Made by a program: the position numbers and the translations under genes. Source: Lachnospiraceae bacterium UBA3772 (GTDB lineage: Bacteria > Bacillota > Clostridia > Lachnospirales > Lachnospiraceae). From it: 34,152 bases of DNA. Of the stretch, positions 16,267-24,781 are shown in pieces (positions within the stretch are counted from its first letter, which is position 1; every line of letters begins with the position of its first letter). Under the pieces are notes generated by a model, which saw nothing but the letters and a program-made list of their open reading frames with translations, did not search any database and had not been told where the DNA came from. The stretch covers positions 1-34,152 of the forward strand of contig DFFQ01000051.1 in the NCBI GenBank assembly GCA_002371025.1, given 5' to 3'.

Positions 16267-16301
16267 TTCCAGTAGGAATATAAAGTAAATAGTAATAAAA
16301 A

Positions 16302-16339
16302 AGTACACGCGTCAGCAAGTAATTGTTGATGCGTGTATT
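16302..16339 (+). other. Stable intercistronic stem-loop after the binding-protein gene
   Basis: A 15-bp stem (TACACGCGTCAGCAA at 16304-16318 with TTGTTGATGCGTGTA at 16323-16337, two G-U pairs) is closed by a GTAA loop. No U-tract follows. It sits between the binding-protein stop and the permease ribosome binding site, where such structures protect the upstream mRNA or partly block read-through. Confidence 0.8.
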
Positions 16340-16370
16340 AGGATAGAGACCTTTTATGGGAGGAGGCTAC

Positions 16371-17318
16371 ATGTTGAAAAAAAGGAAGAACGTAGAACGT
16401 GGAAAATACGGAGTGATGTTTGTCCTTCCATTTTTTATCGTATTCGCAATTTTTCAGTTATATCCATTAATCTATACATTTTATAATTCATTCATCTATA
16501 GTGCTAAAAATGGTAGACACATGGTTGAGTCAAAGGGATTAGGAAACTTTACCAACTATGTATTTGGCTCTAAGGGTGGTGGAGAGATTTGGAAAGCACT
16601 TGGAGTTACAGTAGTTCTTTGGCTTCTTAACTTCATTCCACAGATCTTACTTTCACTTGTACTTGCTGCTTGGTTTACAGATATTAAGTACAAGATCAAA
16701 GGCGGCGGAATATGCAAGGTTATCATGTATATGCCTAACATTATCACAGCTGCTACAATCGCGGTTCTTTTCTACAGTTTATTCTCTGTAAGTGGACCAA
16801 TTACACAGATTGCCCGACATTTAGGCTGGGTAGGAAAAGATGGTTACTTATATAAAGGATGGGCGTCACTTTTCATAGTTGCCTTCATTCAGTTCTGGAT
16901 GTGGTATGGAAATACTATGATTGTTCTTTGCGCTGGTATCCTTGGTATCAATCCATCACTTTACGAGGCTGCTTCAGTTGATGGCGCTACATCAAAGGAA
17001 CAGTTCTTCAAGATTACACTTCCACTTCTTAAACCTATTTTACAGTATACACTCGTTACATCAGCTATCGGTGGTCTTCAGATGTTCGATATTCCACAGC
17101 TCTTTAACGATGGTGGTCCTATTGTTAAGTTTGCTGGTCAGGAAGTATCATCTACAACTACTGTAATGATGCTTATCAAGAAATACGTTTCAACCGGCCC
17201 TGCACAGAATATGGGACGTGCCGCTGCATACTCAGTAGTTCTTTTCGTTGTTACACTTATTATTAGTTTAATATTCTATAAGGCAACAGCTGAAAAGAAA
17301 GATAATGGAAGAAAGTAG
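16371..17318 (+). CDS. Sugar ABC transporter permease (MsmF/MalF-type)
   Basis: It is an inner-membrane subunit forming half of the sugar channel. The 315-aa protein has about six TM helices: one after the basic N-terminus (GVMFVLPFFIVFAIFQLYPLIY), others in the middle and at the C-terminus. The cytoplasmic EAA loop reads EAASVDGATSKEQFFKITLP, the docking site for the ATPase. I start it at ATG 16371 because GGGAGGAGG lies 7-15 nt upstream, while the in-frame ATG at 16356 is inside the ribosome binding site. It is followed 10 bp later by the second permease. No ATPase is encoded nearby, so a shared MsmK-like ATPase is likely (inference). Confidence 0.92.
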   Translation: MLKKRKNVERGKYGVMFVLPFFIVFAIFQLYPLIYTFYNSFIYSAKNGRHMVESKGLGNFTNYVFGSKGGGEIWKALGVTVVLWLLNFIPQILLSLVLAAWFTDIKYKIKGGGICKVIMYMPNIITAATIAVLFYSLFSVSGPITQIARHLGWVGKDGYLYKGWASLFIVAFIQFWMWYGNTMIVLCAGILGINPSLYEAASVDGATSKEQFFKITLPLLKPILQYTLVTSAIGGLQMFDIPQLFNDGGPIVKFAGQEVSSTTTVMMLIKKYVSTGPAQNMGRAAAYSVVLFVVTLIISLIFYKATAEKKDNGRK

Positions 17319-17328
17319 GTGTAATTGA

Positions 17329-18189
17329 ATGGATAATGAGGTAAAAGGCTTTTCAAGTACAAAGCTTGTAAGAGTGATCGTTTGTATCATCCTTTGCTTT
17401 GTATCAATATTCCCATTCTACATTCTGATAATCAATTCAACACTTCAATCTTCAGATATTGTAGATGGTATTAAACTTATTCCAGGATCACACCTGGCAG
17501 AAAACTTTAAGAATCTTCTTAAAGCTGGCGCTAAGACCAGTGGCGTAAATGTACTTCAGGCTATGCTGAATTCACTTATCGTTACTGTTCCAGCAACAGC
17601 ATTTCAGATTTACTTTGGATCACTTACTGCATATGCAGTTACAGCGTATAAATTCAAAGGTAGAGACACAGTATGGGCTTTCATCTATGCTATCATGATG
17701 ATTCCAACACAGGTTTCAATCGTAGGATTTGTAAAGATTTGTACAATCACAAAGCTTTATGGAACATTCCTTCCACTTATCATTCCTGCGATCGCTGCAC
17801 CAACAACAGTATATTTCATGAAGCAGTACATGGAGACTGGTCTTTCACTTGAAATTGTTGAAGCAGCAAGAATTGATGGTTCAGGAGAATTCAGAACATT
17901 TAATACTATCGTTCTTCCACTCCTTAAACCAGCCATGGCAACACAGGCAATCTTCGGATTCGTTGCTACATGGAATAACCTTTACACACCTTCAATCATT
18001 CTCGGTTCAGAAAGAAAGAAGATGACAATGCCTATGTACGTTGCTGCTCTTAAGGCTAACGACAAGGATAGAGACTGGGGACTTATCTATTGCGGTCTTT
18101 TCGTAACAGTACTTCCACTTCTCGTTGTATATTTCTTCCTTTCAAAATATATCATCGCCGGTGTTGCACTTGGTGGTGTAAAGGAATGA
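17329..18189 (+). CDS. Sugar ABC transporter permease (MsmG/MalG-type)
   Basis: This is the second membrane subunit of the carbohydrate importer. The 286-aa protein has the MalG-type arrangement: first TM after VRVIVCIILCFVSIFPFYIL, a long external loop, an SPBT-like LTAYAVTAYKFKGR region, EAA loop EAARIDGSGEFRTFNTIVLP (about residues 181-200), and a final TM ending in the typical GVALGGVKE C-terminus. Its ATG follows a short gap with AGTAGGTG, and the stop is followed by a long hairpin at 18223-18279. It should pair with the permease encoded just upstream. Confidence 0.93.
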   Translation: MDNEVKGFSSTKLVRVIVCIILCFVSIFPFYILIINSTLQSSDIVDGIKLIPGSHLAENFKNLLKAGAKTSGVNVLQAMLNSLIVTVPATAFQIYFGSLTAYAVTAYKFKGRDTVWAFIYAIMMIPTQVSIVGFVKICTITKLYGTFLPLIIPAIAAPTTVYFMKQYMETGLSLEIVEAARIDGSGEFRTFNTIVLPLLKPAMATQAIFGFVATWNNLYTPSIILGSERKKMTMPMYVAALKANDKDRDWGLIYCGLFVTVLPLLVVYFFLSKYIIAGVALGGVKE

Positions 18190-18222
18190 TTATTCGAGAT
18201 ATTCTAAATATTTAAATTAAAT

Positions 18223-18279
18223 ATCAAGGTGTACATGCGGTAATGTGGGGATGCATTGTAGATAAATGTACACCTTGAT
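18223..18279 (+). terminator. Large stem-loop ending the transporter operon
   Basis: A perfect 14-bp stem (ATCAAGGTGTACAT at 18223-18236 with ATGTACACCTTGAT at 18266-18279) encloses a 29-nt G-rich loop that has a small inner hairpin. Only a broken T-tract (TTTGTTGTT) follows, so it may be a weak terminator or a processing/stability element. A promoter for the next gene begins right after it. Confidence 0.65.
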
Positions 18280-18323
18280 TTGTTGTTAAAGATGAAACGA
18301 GTTATAATGAAATAGTTTTCATC
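18280..18323 (+). promoter_or_regulatory. Promoter of the DUF624 gene with flanking inverted repeat
   Basis: TTGTTG (18280-18285), 17 bp, TATAAT (18303-18308) forms a good sigma-70-type promoter. GATGAAA (18291-18297) and TTTCATC (18317-18323) are inverted repeats centred on the -10 box, an arrangement that suits a dimeric repressor site (inference). Confidence 0.5.
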
Positions 18324-18363
18324 TTACATTTACTTGGAAAATTCAGATTGGAGGACTGGCGTA

Positions 18364-19152
18364 ATGACAGAAGAAGCTAGAGAAGAGAGTAGAGAGGCTC
18401 AGAATAGCTCAGAAAGAGAATTTTGGCTTAAAAGAGCTATGGATAAGCTGGGGATTTTCTTCGGACTTAATCTCTGCTTTATATTTACCAGTATTCCAAT
18501 TTTTACTATTGGTGCTTCACTTTCAGCTCTTTATACAATGGCTATAAAGGTGCAGAAGGGTGAAGAAGAAACTATATGGGCAGGCTATAAAGCTGCATTT
18601 AAGAAAAACTTTAAACAGGCGACTCTGGCCTGGCTTATCATGTTATTTGTAGGGGTAGCTCTTTTTGGACAGATACTCTTAATAAATCTGGTACCAGGTG
18701 CAATTGCTAATTTTTATAAAGTTTTTATTGTAGTTGAGATGGTATTTGCCAGTTTCGAGATGGCATATCTTTTTCCATTGATTGCTAGATTTGAGAATTC
18801 TTTATATAACACATTTAAGAATGCTATTTTGATTTCAATTACAGACTTATGGAGTTTTATTAAGATTTTTCTTTCCTGGTTTGCACCTATATTTTTTTCC
18901 ATCAGATATCCAATGATATTTGTATGTACATGGTGGGTATGGCTTGTATTTCTTATAGGAATGATCGCTTATTTTAATTCTTTAACAATAGTTAAAGTAT
19001 TTGATAGAGTAAGTGATGTTAAGGAACAGGTTGCAACAGAAAAAGAGGAAAAGAAGAAAGAAAAAGAGAGACTTAATATGAAAAATCATGGGTCCATAGC
19101 GTCATACAATAAAATTGTTGAAGAATCCAGCAAGGATGATATGTCAAATTAA
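18364..19152 (+). CDS. YesL-like DUF624 membrane protein
   Basis: The function is not established. DUF624/YesL proteins regularly accompany carbohydrate ABC transporters in Firmicutes, as here, and are thought to assist them. The 262-aa protein has an acidic N-terminus, about five or six TM helices (LGIFFGLNLCFIFTSIPIF; the LAWLIMLFVGVALFGQILLI region; FFSIRYPMIFVCTWW and following), and a charged, Lys/Glu-rich cytoplasmic tail of ~60 residues. ATG 18364 has TTGGAGGA about 8 nt upstream; a TTG 30 bp earlier in frame lacks a site. It has its own promoter and is followed by a terminator. Confidence 0.88.
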   Translation: MTEEAREESREAQNSSEREFWLKRAMDKLGIFFGLNLCFIFTSIPIFTIGASLSALYTMAIKVQKGEEETIWAGYKAAFKKNFKQATLAWLIMLFVGVALFGQILLINLVPGAIANFYKVFIVVEMVFASFEMAYLFPLIARFENSLYNTFKNAILISITDLWSFIKIFLSWFAPIFFSIRYPMIFVCTWWVWLVFLIGMIAYFNSLTIVKVFDRVSDVKEQVATEKEEKKKEKERLNMKNHGSIASYNKIVEESSKDDMSN

Positions 19153-19203
19153 AGTTGTATGTAACTTTACTCCCATAAAGTTATATTTAGTCCTGTAAAG
19201 GAC

Positions 19204-19235
19204 AGAGGCTGCATTTATATGCAGCCTCTTTGTGT
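19204..19235 (+). terminator. Terminator of the DUF624 gene
   Basis: AGAGGCTGCAT (19204-19214) pairs perfectly with ATGCAGCCTCT (19219-19229) around a TTAT loop, followed by a short, interrupted T-tract (TTGTGT). It is strong in stem and weak in tail. Confidence 0.75.
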
Positions 19236-19244
19236 AGGTAATGA

Positions 19245-19363
19245 GCCAAGGTCATAGCTGCGAAGCAGATATAAACTAAAAAACGCAAGACATCGTATTT
19301 ATACGAAATGTCTTGCGTTTTTTTAGTTTATAGATATGCCGAAGGTATATCTATGACTTTGGC
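19245..19363. repeat. Four-way-junction (cruciform/cloverleaf) inverted-repeat element
   Basis: Three hairpins sit inside an outer stem with almost no unpaired base at the junction. Outer stem: 19245-19256 with 19352-19363 (GCCAAGGTCATA / TATGACTTTGGC, 12 bp, one G-U). Arm 1: CTGC-GAA-GCAG at 19258-19268. Arm 2: 24-bp stem 19270-19293 with 19308-19332 (one bulged T) plus an inner CGTA/TACG. Arm 3: GATATGCC-GAA-GGTATATC at 19333-19351. The A and T runs within arm 2 could also terminate transcription. It lies between a terminator and the dgt promoter and contains no ORF. I know no named family for it. Confidence 0.8.
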
Positions 19364-19370
19364 GAATACC

Positions 19371-19443
19371 CATCATCGAGTGACCATAGGTCACGAGATG
19401 TTGTAATAAAAAGAATAATTTGTGACCATAGGTCACGAGATGT
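19371..19443. repeat. Two copies of a 15-bp perfect palindrome upstream of dgt
   Basis: GTGACC-ATA-GGTCAC occurs at 19380-19394 and 19422-19436, each followed by GAGATGT, so the direct repeat is 22 bp with a 42-bp (four-turn) offset. The first copy is extended by CATC/GATG arms across a GA/GA mismatch. It could be a dimer-binding operator pair upstream of the dgt promoter, or part of the adjacent repeat element. No function is proven. Confidence 0.7.
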
Positions 19444-19492
19444 AATAATAAAATATTTAAAAAATAAAAAAGTACTTTTTAAATATAGGAAG

Positions 19493-19498
19493 TATAAT
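19493..19498 (+). promoter_or_regulatory. Candidate -10 box for the dgt-dnaG-rpoD operon
   Basis: A perfect TATAAT lies about 60 nt before the dgt start, in a very AT-rich stretch, but no clear -35 box is present at 16-18 bp. Confidence 0.35.
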
Positions 19499-19556
19499 AA
19501 ATTGTGGCGACTAATTGAACAATTTGACAATTTGCTTATTCCTGGGAGGCATTACG

Positions 19557-20570
19557 TTGAATATAACTATTAGAGAAAGATTTGAAAAAGAAGAACACGA
19601 TTTCCTTTCGAAATATGCTGCATTTTCGGATGAATCAAAAGGAAGAGAATATCCTGAAGAAGAAAGTCCTATGAGGACGATGTTTCAAAGAGACAGAGAC
19701 AGGATAATCCATAGTAAGTCATTTAGAAGACTTAAGCATAAAACTCAGGTCTTTCTTGCTCCTTATGGAGACCATTATAGAACAAGACTTACACATACAC
19801 TTGAGGTCTCACAGATAGCACGCTCAATAGCAAAGGCTATAAGGGCAAATGAAGATCTTACCGAGGCCATCGCTTTAGGACATGACTTAGGTCACACTCC
19901 TTTTGGACATGCGGGCGAGAGAGCTCTTACGAAAGTAAGCGGCAGACCTTTCAGGCATAATGAGCAGAGTGTACGTGTTGTTGAGAAACTTGAAAATAAT
20001 GGAAAAGGTCTTAATCTTACCTGGGAGGTTAGAAATGGCATTTTATGTCATAAGACATCCCTTGACCCTGCCACATTAGAAGGGGATATAGTTAGAATGT
20101 CTGATAAGATAGCCTATATCAATCATGATATTGATGATGGTATCAGAGCTGGAATCTTACAGGAGAAAGATCTGCCTCATGAACTTACCGATGTTTTAGG
20201 ACACTCTACCAGAGACAGACTTAATAATATAATCCTTGATATTGTTGAAAATTCTCAGGACACTTCTAAAGTTACCATGACAGAAGAAGTCTCTTCGGCT
20301 CTCTTTAATTTAAGGCAGTATATGTTTGAAGAATTATATACAAATCAAAGAGCAAAGGGAGAAGAAGGAAAAGCCTGTGATATTATAGAGATGCTTTATA
20401 AACATTATTATGAGAACCCTCAGGATATGACTAAAGAATATGAAGACATGTTAAGTGAGGGGGAATCAAAAGAAACGGTAGTGTGCGATTACATTTCCGG
20501 AATGACTGATAATTATGCAGTCATGAAATATAGCGAATACTTCATACCTCAGGGGTGGGGTATGTTTTAG
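19557..20570 (+). CDS. dgt: Deoxyguanosinetriphosphate triphosphohydrolase-like protein
   Basis: It belongs to the dGTPase family: HD-domain enzymes that hydrolyse dNTPs to the nucleoside and triphosphate. The 337-aa protein contains the N-terminal RDRDRIIHSKSFRRLKHKTQVF signature (in part), the first metal-site His in RTRLTHTLEVSQIARSIA, the paired LGHDLGHTPFGHAGE, and a distal SDKIAYINHDIDD aspartate pair. I start it at TTG 19557 because CTGGGAGGC lies 7-15 nt before it; a further TTG at 19515 has no site. It is the first gene of a dgt-dnaG-rpoD order typical of Clostridia, 19 bp before dnaG. Confidence 0.92.
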   Translation: MNITIRERFEKEEHDFLSKYAAFSDESKGREYPEEESPMRTMFQRDRDRIIHSKSFRRLKHKTQVFLAPYGDHYRTRLTHTLEVSQIARSIAKAIRANEDLTEAIALGHDLGHTPFGHAGERALTKVSGRPFRHNEQSVRVVEKLENNGKGLNLTWEVRNGILCHKTSLDPATLEGDIVRMSDKIAYINHDIDDGIRAGILQEKDLPHELTDVLGHSTRDRLNNIILDIVENSQDTSKVTMTEEVSSALFNLRQYMFEELYTNQRAKGEEGKACDIIEMLYKHYYENPQDMTKEYEDMLSEGESKETVVCDYISGMTDNYAVMKYSEYFIPQGWGMF

Positions 20571-20589
20571 ATAGTAGGGGGATAGTTTT

Positions 20590-22368
20590 TTGTATTACTC
20601 AGACGAAGTTATTGAAGACGTTCGTGCCAGAAATGACATTGTGGACGTTATCGGTCAGTATGTCAGTCTGAAAAAAGCAGGTAATTCATACAAATGTTGC
20701 TGTCCTTTCCATCACGAGAAGACTCCTTCATTTACAGTGAGTCGTTCAAAACAGATGTATCATTGTTTTGGATGTGGTGCGGGAGGAAATGTATTTACTT
20801 TTGTAATGCAATATGAGAATTTCTCATTTCCAGAAGCAGTTAAGTATCTTGCTGACAGAGCGGGGATAACTCTTCCGGAGATGGAGCTTTCTGACGCTGA
20901 AAAAAGGGAAGCAGGAAGAAAGGCACAGCTTAAGGAAGTAAATAAAGTTGCGGCGGCTTATTTCCATTATCTGCTGACAAGGACTGAAAGAGGAAAGATC
21001 GGTTTAAAATATTATAAAGAAACAAGACAGTTTACAGATGAGACAATAAATAATTTTGGCCTCGGATACGCTGATATTTATGCGGATGACCTTTATAAAT
21101 ATCTTAAATCAAAAGGTTATTCAGATAAGATAATAAGTGATGCAGGTCTGGTTGATATTGATGAGAAAAGAGGAGTGCATGATAAATTCTGGAACAGAGT
21201 TATCGTACCGATACTGGATATCAACGGCAAAGTTATTGCTTTCGGTGGAAGGGTACTTGGAGATGCAAAACCTAAGTATCTAAATACAAAGGAAACTGAC
21301 ATTTTTGATAAGAGTCATAATATCTTTGCCATGAATATAGCAAGGCGAAGCAGAAGAAGAGGTGTTATCCTTTGTGAAGGTTATATGGATGTTATATCCC
21401 AGCACCAGGCAGGATTTGATAATGCCATAGCATCCCTTGGAACTGCATTTACAATGGGGCAGGCCTCTCTTATCAAGAGATATACCAGTGAAGTTTATCT
21501 GGCTTATGACTCTGATGGCGCGGGACGCGCGGCTACCATGAAAGCTATAGGAATATTAAGAGAGATGAATCTTATGGAAAGAGTCATAGATCTCAGTCCT
21601 TATAAGGATCCGGATGAATTCCTAAAAAATATGGGAGCTGAAGCCTATGAGGAAAGAATAAAAAATGCTATTCCAGGCAGAATGTTTGAGATAGACCAGA
21701 TTGCGGGTCAGTATAATATGAATGATCCGGAAGAAAAAACTTCATTTGTAAATAATACAGCTAAGCTTTTAGCAGGAATAGAAGATGTGTCCCAGAGAAG
21801 CAATTATCTTGATGCAGTAGCAAGAAAGTATATGCTTGACAGGGAACTTTTAAAACAGGTAGTGACCCGCTATGGAATGGCTGGAATTTCTTCTAAATCT
21901 GTAGCAGAAGAGAATATTGAAAAAGCTGCAGTTAAGGAAGAAAGAAAAGTTACAAAGAATAAAGATCCAAATCAAACCTCAGAGGAAATACTTCTTACGT
22001 GGTATGTTAACAGACCACAGCTGTTTACAAAACTGAAAGGAATTATAAGCCTTGAAGATTTTGTTGATGAAAAGGTTCATTTTATCGCACAGAAGATATT
22101 TGAACAACATGAGACAGACGGAGAGGTAAATCCAGCGAGAATAATAAATTGCTTTACAGATGCGGATGAACAGGCGGTGGCCGCCAGTATCATGAGCAAT
22201 GAGTTTAATCAGCTGTCAGGTCCTGAGGAGGAAAGTAAAGCTCTTACGGATATTGTTAAAAGGGTAAAGACAGCATCGATAGATTACAGACTTAAAATGC
22301 CAGGTGCGGATTTTATAGGACTTGCAAGAGAAAAAAATGGCATACAAAAAATAAAGATAACACTATAA
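20590..22368 (+). CDS. dnaG: DNA primase
   Basis: It synthesises RNA primers for DNA replication and works with the DnaB helicase. The 592-aa protein has the CHC2 zinc-binding domain (CCCPFHHEKTPSF ... YHCFGCGAGG, about residues 38-65), the RNA polymerase core with FGGRVLGDAKPKYLN, and the Toprim metal centre with EGYMDVI and YDSDGAGRAA. It ends with a helical DnaB-interacting region. The TTG start at 20590 has AGGGGGA about 8 nt upstream. It lies 19 bp after dgt and its stop is only a few bases before rpoD, consistent with the macromolecular-synthesis operon. Confidence 0.96.
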   Translation: MYYSDEVIEDVRARNDIVDVIGQYVSLKKAGNSYKCCCPFHHEKTPSFTVSRSKQMYHCFGCGAGGNVFTFVMQYENFSFPEAVKYLADRAGITLPEMELSDAEKREAGRKAQLKEVNKVAAAYFHYLLTRTERGKIGLKYYKETRQFTDETINNFGLGYADIYADDLYKYLKSKGYSDKIISDAGLVDIDEKRGVHDKFWNRVIVPILDINGKVIAFGGRVLGDAKPKYLNTKETDIFDKSHNIFAMNIARRSRRRGVILCEGYMDVISQHQAGFDNAIASLGTAFTMGQASLIKRYTSEVYLAYDSDGAGRAATMKAIGILREMNLMERVIDLSPYKDPDEFLKNMGAEAYEERIKNAIPGRMFEIDQIAGQYNMNDPEEKTSFVNNTAKLLAGIEDVSQRSNYLDAVARKYMLDRELLKQVVTRYGMAGISSKSVAEENIEKAAVKEERKVTKNKDPNQTSEEILLTWYVNRPQLFTKLKGIISLEDFVDEKVHFIAQKIFEQHETDGEVNPARIINCFTDADEQAVAASIMSNEFNQLSGPEEESKALTDIVKRVKTASIDYRLKMPGADFIGLAREKNGIQKIKITL

Positions 22369-22383
22369 GGATGGTATGTGAAA

Positions 22384-24033
22384 ATGGCAACCAAGAAAAA
22401 AGTAACTGAAGAAGTAGCTGAAGTTAAGGATAAAGAAGTTAAAAAGCCAGCAGCTAAAAAGCCAGTGGCAAAAAAAGAAGAAAAAGAAACAAAGAAGCCA
22501 GCAGCAAAAAAGACTGCGAAAACAGAAGAGGAAAAGACTCAGACAAAGAAGACAACCAAAAAGACTGCTGAAGAAGTGGTTGAGAAGGCTCAGGCCAAAA
22601 AGACTGTTAAAGCTACAAAGAAGGCAACAGTTAAAGAAGATACAATCGGTGATGTATTAAAGAAGGCGGAAGCAAATGCATCAGATCTTACTGATGAAGA
22701 TAAGCAGAGAATCCTCATGGAGAAGATCAACCAGCTGGTTTCAACTGCGAAAAAGAATAAGAATGTTATCATGGATTCAGATATCGTAGATACATTTGGA
22801 GAATATAATTACCTTCTTGATGCAGACACAATGGGTAAGATTCTTTCATTCTTTGATGAGAAGAAGATAGACGTTCTTACTATCAAGCCGGATGAAGATG
22901 AGGATCTTCCAGATCTTGATGATGAAGATGATGATTTTGAAGCAGATGACGATGAAGATATTGATGTAGAAAAGCTTGATCTTACAGTTCCTGATGGTAT
23001 CAACATCGAGGATCCTGTTCGTATGTACCTTAAGGAGATTGGTAAAGTTCAGCTCCTTCTTGCAGACGACGAGATCAAACTTGCTGCAGCTATGGAAAAT
23101 AAAGACATTGCTGAAGCACTTATGAAGGATTTCTTCGTAGATGATGATCCAAACCGTGTCATTACTGCAGAAGTGCTTGCTGAGTTCTATAAGTTAGCTC
23201 CAAATGCATCTCAGGAAGAGATCGATCTTTACGAAAGTGAAAAAGAAAATAAATATAATACATTTGTTGGCAAGAAGAAGAGCGATATGAAGAGAATCAT
23301 TGCAGGTGGTGAAGCTGCCAAGCAGAGACTTGCAGAAGCTAACCTTCGTCTCGTAGTAAGTATTGCCAAGAGATATGTAGGACGTGGAATGCTCTTCCTT
23401 GATCTTATTCAGGAAGGTAACCTTGGTCTTATTAAAGCTGTAGAAAAGTTTGATTATAGAAAGGGTTATAAGTTCTCAACATATGCAACTTGGTGGATAA
23501 GACAGGCTATCACAAGAGCTATCGCTGACCAGGCAAGAACTATCAGAATCCCTGTTCATATGGTTGAAACAATTAATAAACTTATCAGAGTTTCAAGACA
23601 GCTTCTTCAGGATCTTGGACGTGAGCCAGCTCCAGATGAAATTGCCAAAAAGATGGAAATCCCAGAAGAAAGAGTTCGTGAAATCTTAAAAATCTCACAG
23701 GAGCCAGTATCTCTTGAAACACCTATCGGTGAAGAGGAAGACAGCCATTTAGGAGATTTCATTCAGGATGATAATGTACCAGTTCCATCAGATGCTGCTG
23801 CATTTACACTTCTTAAGGAACAGTTAAATGATGTCCTTTATACTCTTACAGATCGTGAGCAGAAGGTTCTTCGTTTAAGATTCGGTCTTGATGACGGAAG
23901 AGCAAGAACACTTGAAGAAGTAGGTAAGGAGTTCTCTGTAACTCGTGAACGTATCAGACAGATTGAGGCTAAGGCGTTAAGAAAGTTAAGACATCCTAGC
24001 CGCAGCCGTAAGCTTAAGGAGTTCCTTGAATAA
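22384..24033 (+). CDS. rpoD: RNA polymerase primary sigma factor with a Lys/Ala-rich N-terminal tail
   Basis: It is the housekeeping sigma factor that directs RNA polymerase to -10/-35 promoters. The first ~90 residues are an unusual low-complexity tail of PAAKK, TKKT and AKK motifs. Region 1.1-like sequence (about 100-165), a strongly acidic stretch ([19 protein letters not shown], about 170-200), region 1.2 ([16 protein letters not shown]), region 2 ([29 protein letters not shown]), region 3, and region 4 with the [22 protein letters not shown] helix-turn-helix follow. Start could be GTG 22378 (2 codons longer) or ATG 22384; both use the AAGGATGG site. The stop TAATG overlaps the trmK start. 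Confidence 0.96.
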   Translation: MATKKKVTEEVAEVKDKEVKKPAAKKPVAKKEEKETKKPAAKKTAKTEEEKTQTKKTTKKTAEEVVEKAQAKKTVKATKKATVKEDTIGDVLKKAEANASDLTDEDKQRILMEKINQLVSTAKKNKNVIMDSDIVDTFGEYNYLLDADTMGKILSFFDEKKIDVLTIKPDEDEDLPDLDDEDDDFEADDDEDIDVEKLDLTVPDGINIEDPVRMYLKEIGKVQLLLADDEIKLAAAMENKDIAEALMKDFFVDDDPNRVITAEVLAEFYKLAPNASQEEIDLYESEKENKYNTFVGKKKSDMKRIIAGGEAAKQRLAEANLRLVVSIAKRYVGRGMLFLDLIQEGNLGLIKAVEKFDYRKGYKFSTYATWWIRQAITRAIADQARTIRIPVHMVETINKLIRVSRQLLQDLGREPAPDEIAKKMEIPEERVREILKISQEPVSLETPIGEEEDSHLGDFIQDDNVPVPSDAAAFTLLKEQLNDVLYTLTDREQKVLRLRFGLDDGRARTLEEVGKEFSVTRERIRQIEAKALRKLRHPSRSRKLKEFLE

Positions 24034-24767
24034 TGCAGGAAATATCAATCAGATTAAAAATGATAGCTGATTTAGTCACACCCGGTGCCCGCGTTGCGGA
24101 CATTGGGTGTGACCATGCTTATACGGATATTTATCTGGCTTCTAAAGGGGAGGTTAAATCCATTATCGCTATGGATTTAAGAAAAGGACCTTTAGAAAAA
24201 GCAAAAGAAAACGTAGCATTAGCTGGGTTTAGTGATATCATAGAATTAAGATTATCTGACGGCTTTGAAAAGCTAAACAAAGGAGAAACAGATACAGCTA
24301 TCATTTCAGGAATGGGTGGTAGACTTATAACATCCATAATAGAAAAGGGTGAAGCTGTATTTACTGAGGGGTATAGACTTATTTTAAGTCCGCAGACCGA
24401 GCCGGATATATTAAGAAATTATCTTGTCAATGCAGGTTTTGTTATAGAAGATGAAGATATGTGCTTTGATGAAGGCAAATATTACGTAGCAATAATAGCA
24501 AGATATACCGGTAAAGAATGTGAAGTAAAACTGACGGAACAGGAAGCTTTATATGGACCTGTCCTTATAAACAATAAAAACAAAGTGCTTTTGGAATTTC
24601 TTGAACTTGAGATTAGAAAAAGAGTTAAAGTCATTGAAGATCTAAGCAAACGTTTATCAGATAGTCCTGAAAAAGATAATCCGTGCTTTGATGAAAAGAA
24701 AATATCTATGAACAAAAGAATAGATTTATTAAAAGGAGAAATCGTGTCAATAAGACGCATTTTCTAG
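24033..24767 (+). CDS. trmK: tRNA (adenine(22)-N(1))-methyltransferase
   Basis: It methylates A22 of tRNA using SAM. The 244-aa protein starts with the family's short helix, then VADIGCDHAYTDIYL (motif I, about residues 20-34), DLRKGPLEKAK (motif II), ISGMGGRLI (about 89-97, conserved in TrmK) and SPQTEPDILRNYL. The C-terminal part is a helical coiled segment. The ATG overlaps the rpoD stop by one base (TAATG), so translation is coupled. rpoD-trmK is a common Firmicute gene pair. Confidence 0.93.
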   Translation: MQEISIRLKMIADLVTPGARVADIGCDHAYTDIYLASKGEVKSIIAMDLRKGPLEKAKENVALAGFSDIIELRLSDGFEKLNKGETDTAIISGMGGRLITSIIEKGEAVFTEGYRLILSPQTEPDILRNYLVNAGFVIEDEDMCFDEGKYYVAIIARYTGKECEVKLTEQEALYGPVLINNKNKVLLEFLELEIRKRVKVIEDLSKRLSDSPEKDNPCFDEKKISMNKRIDLLKGEIVSIRRIF

Positions 24768-24781
24768 GAGGTGGGGTTTAA

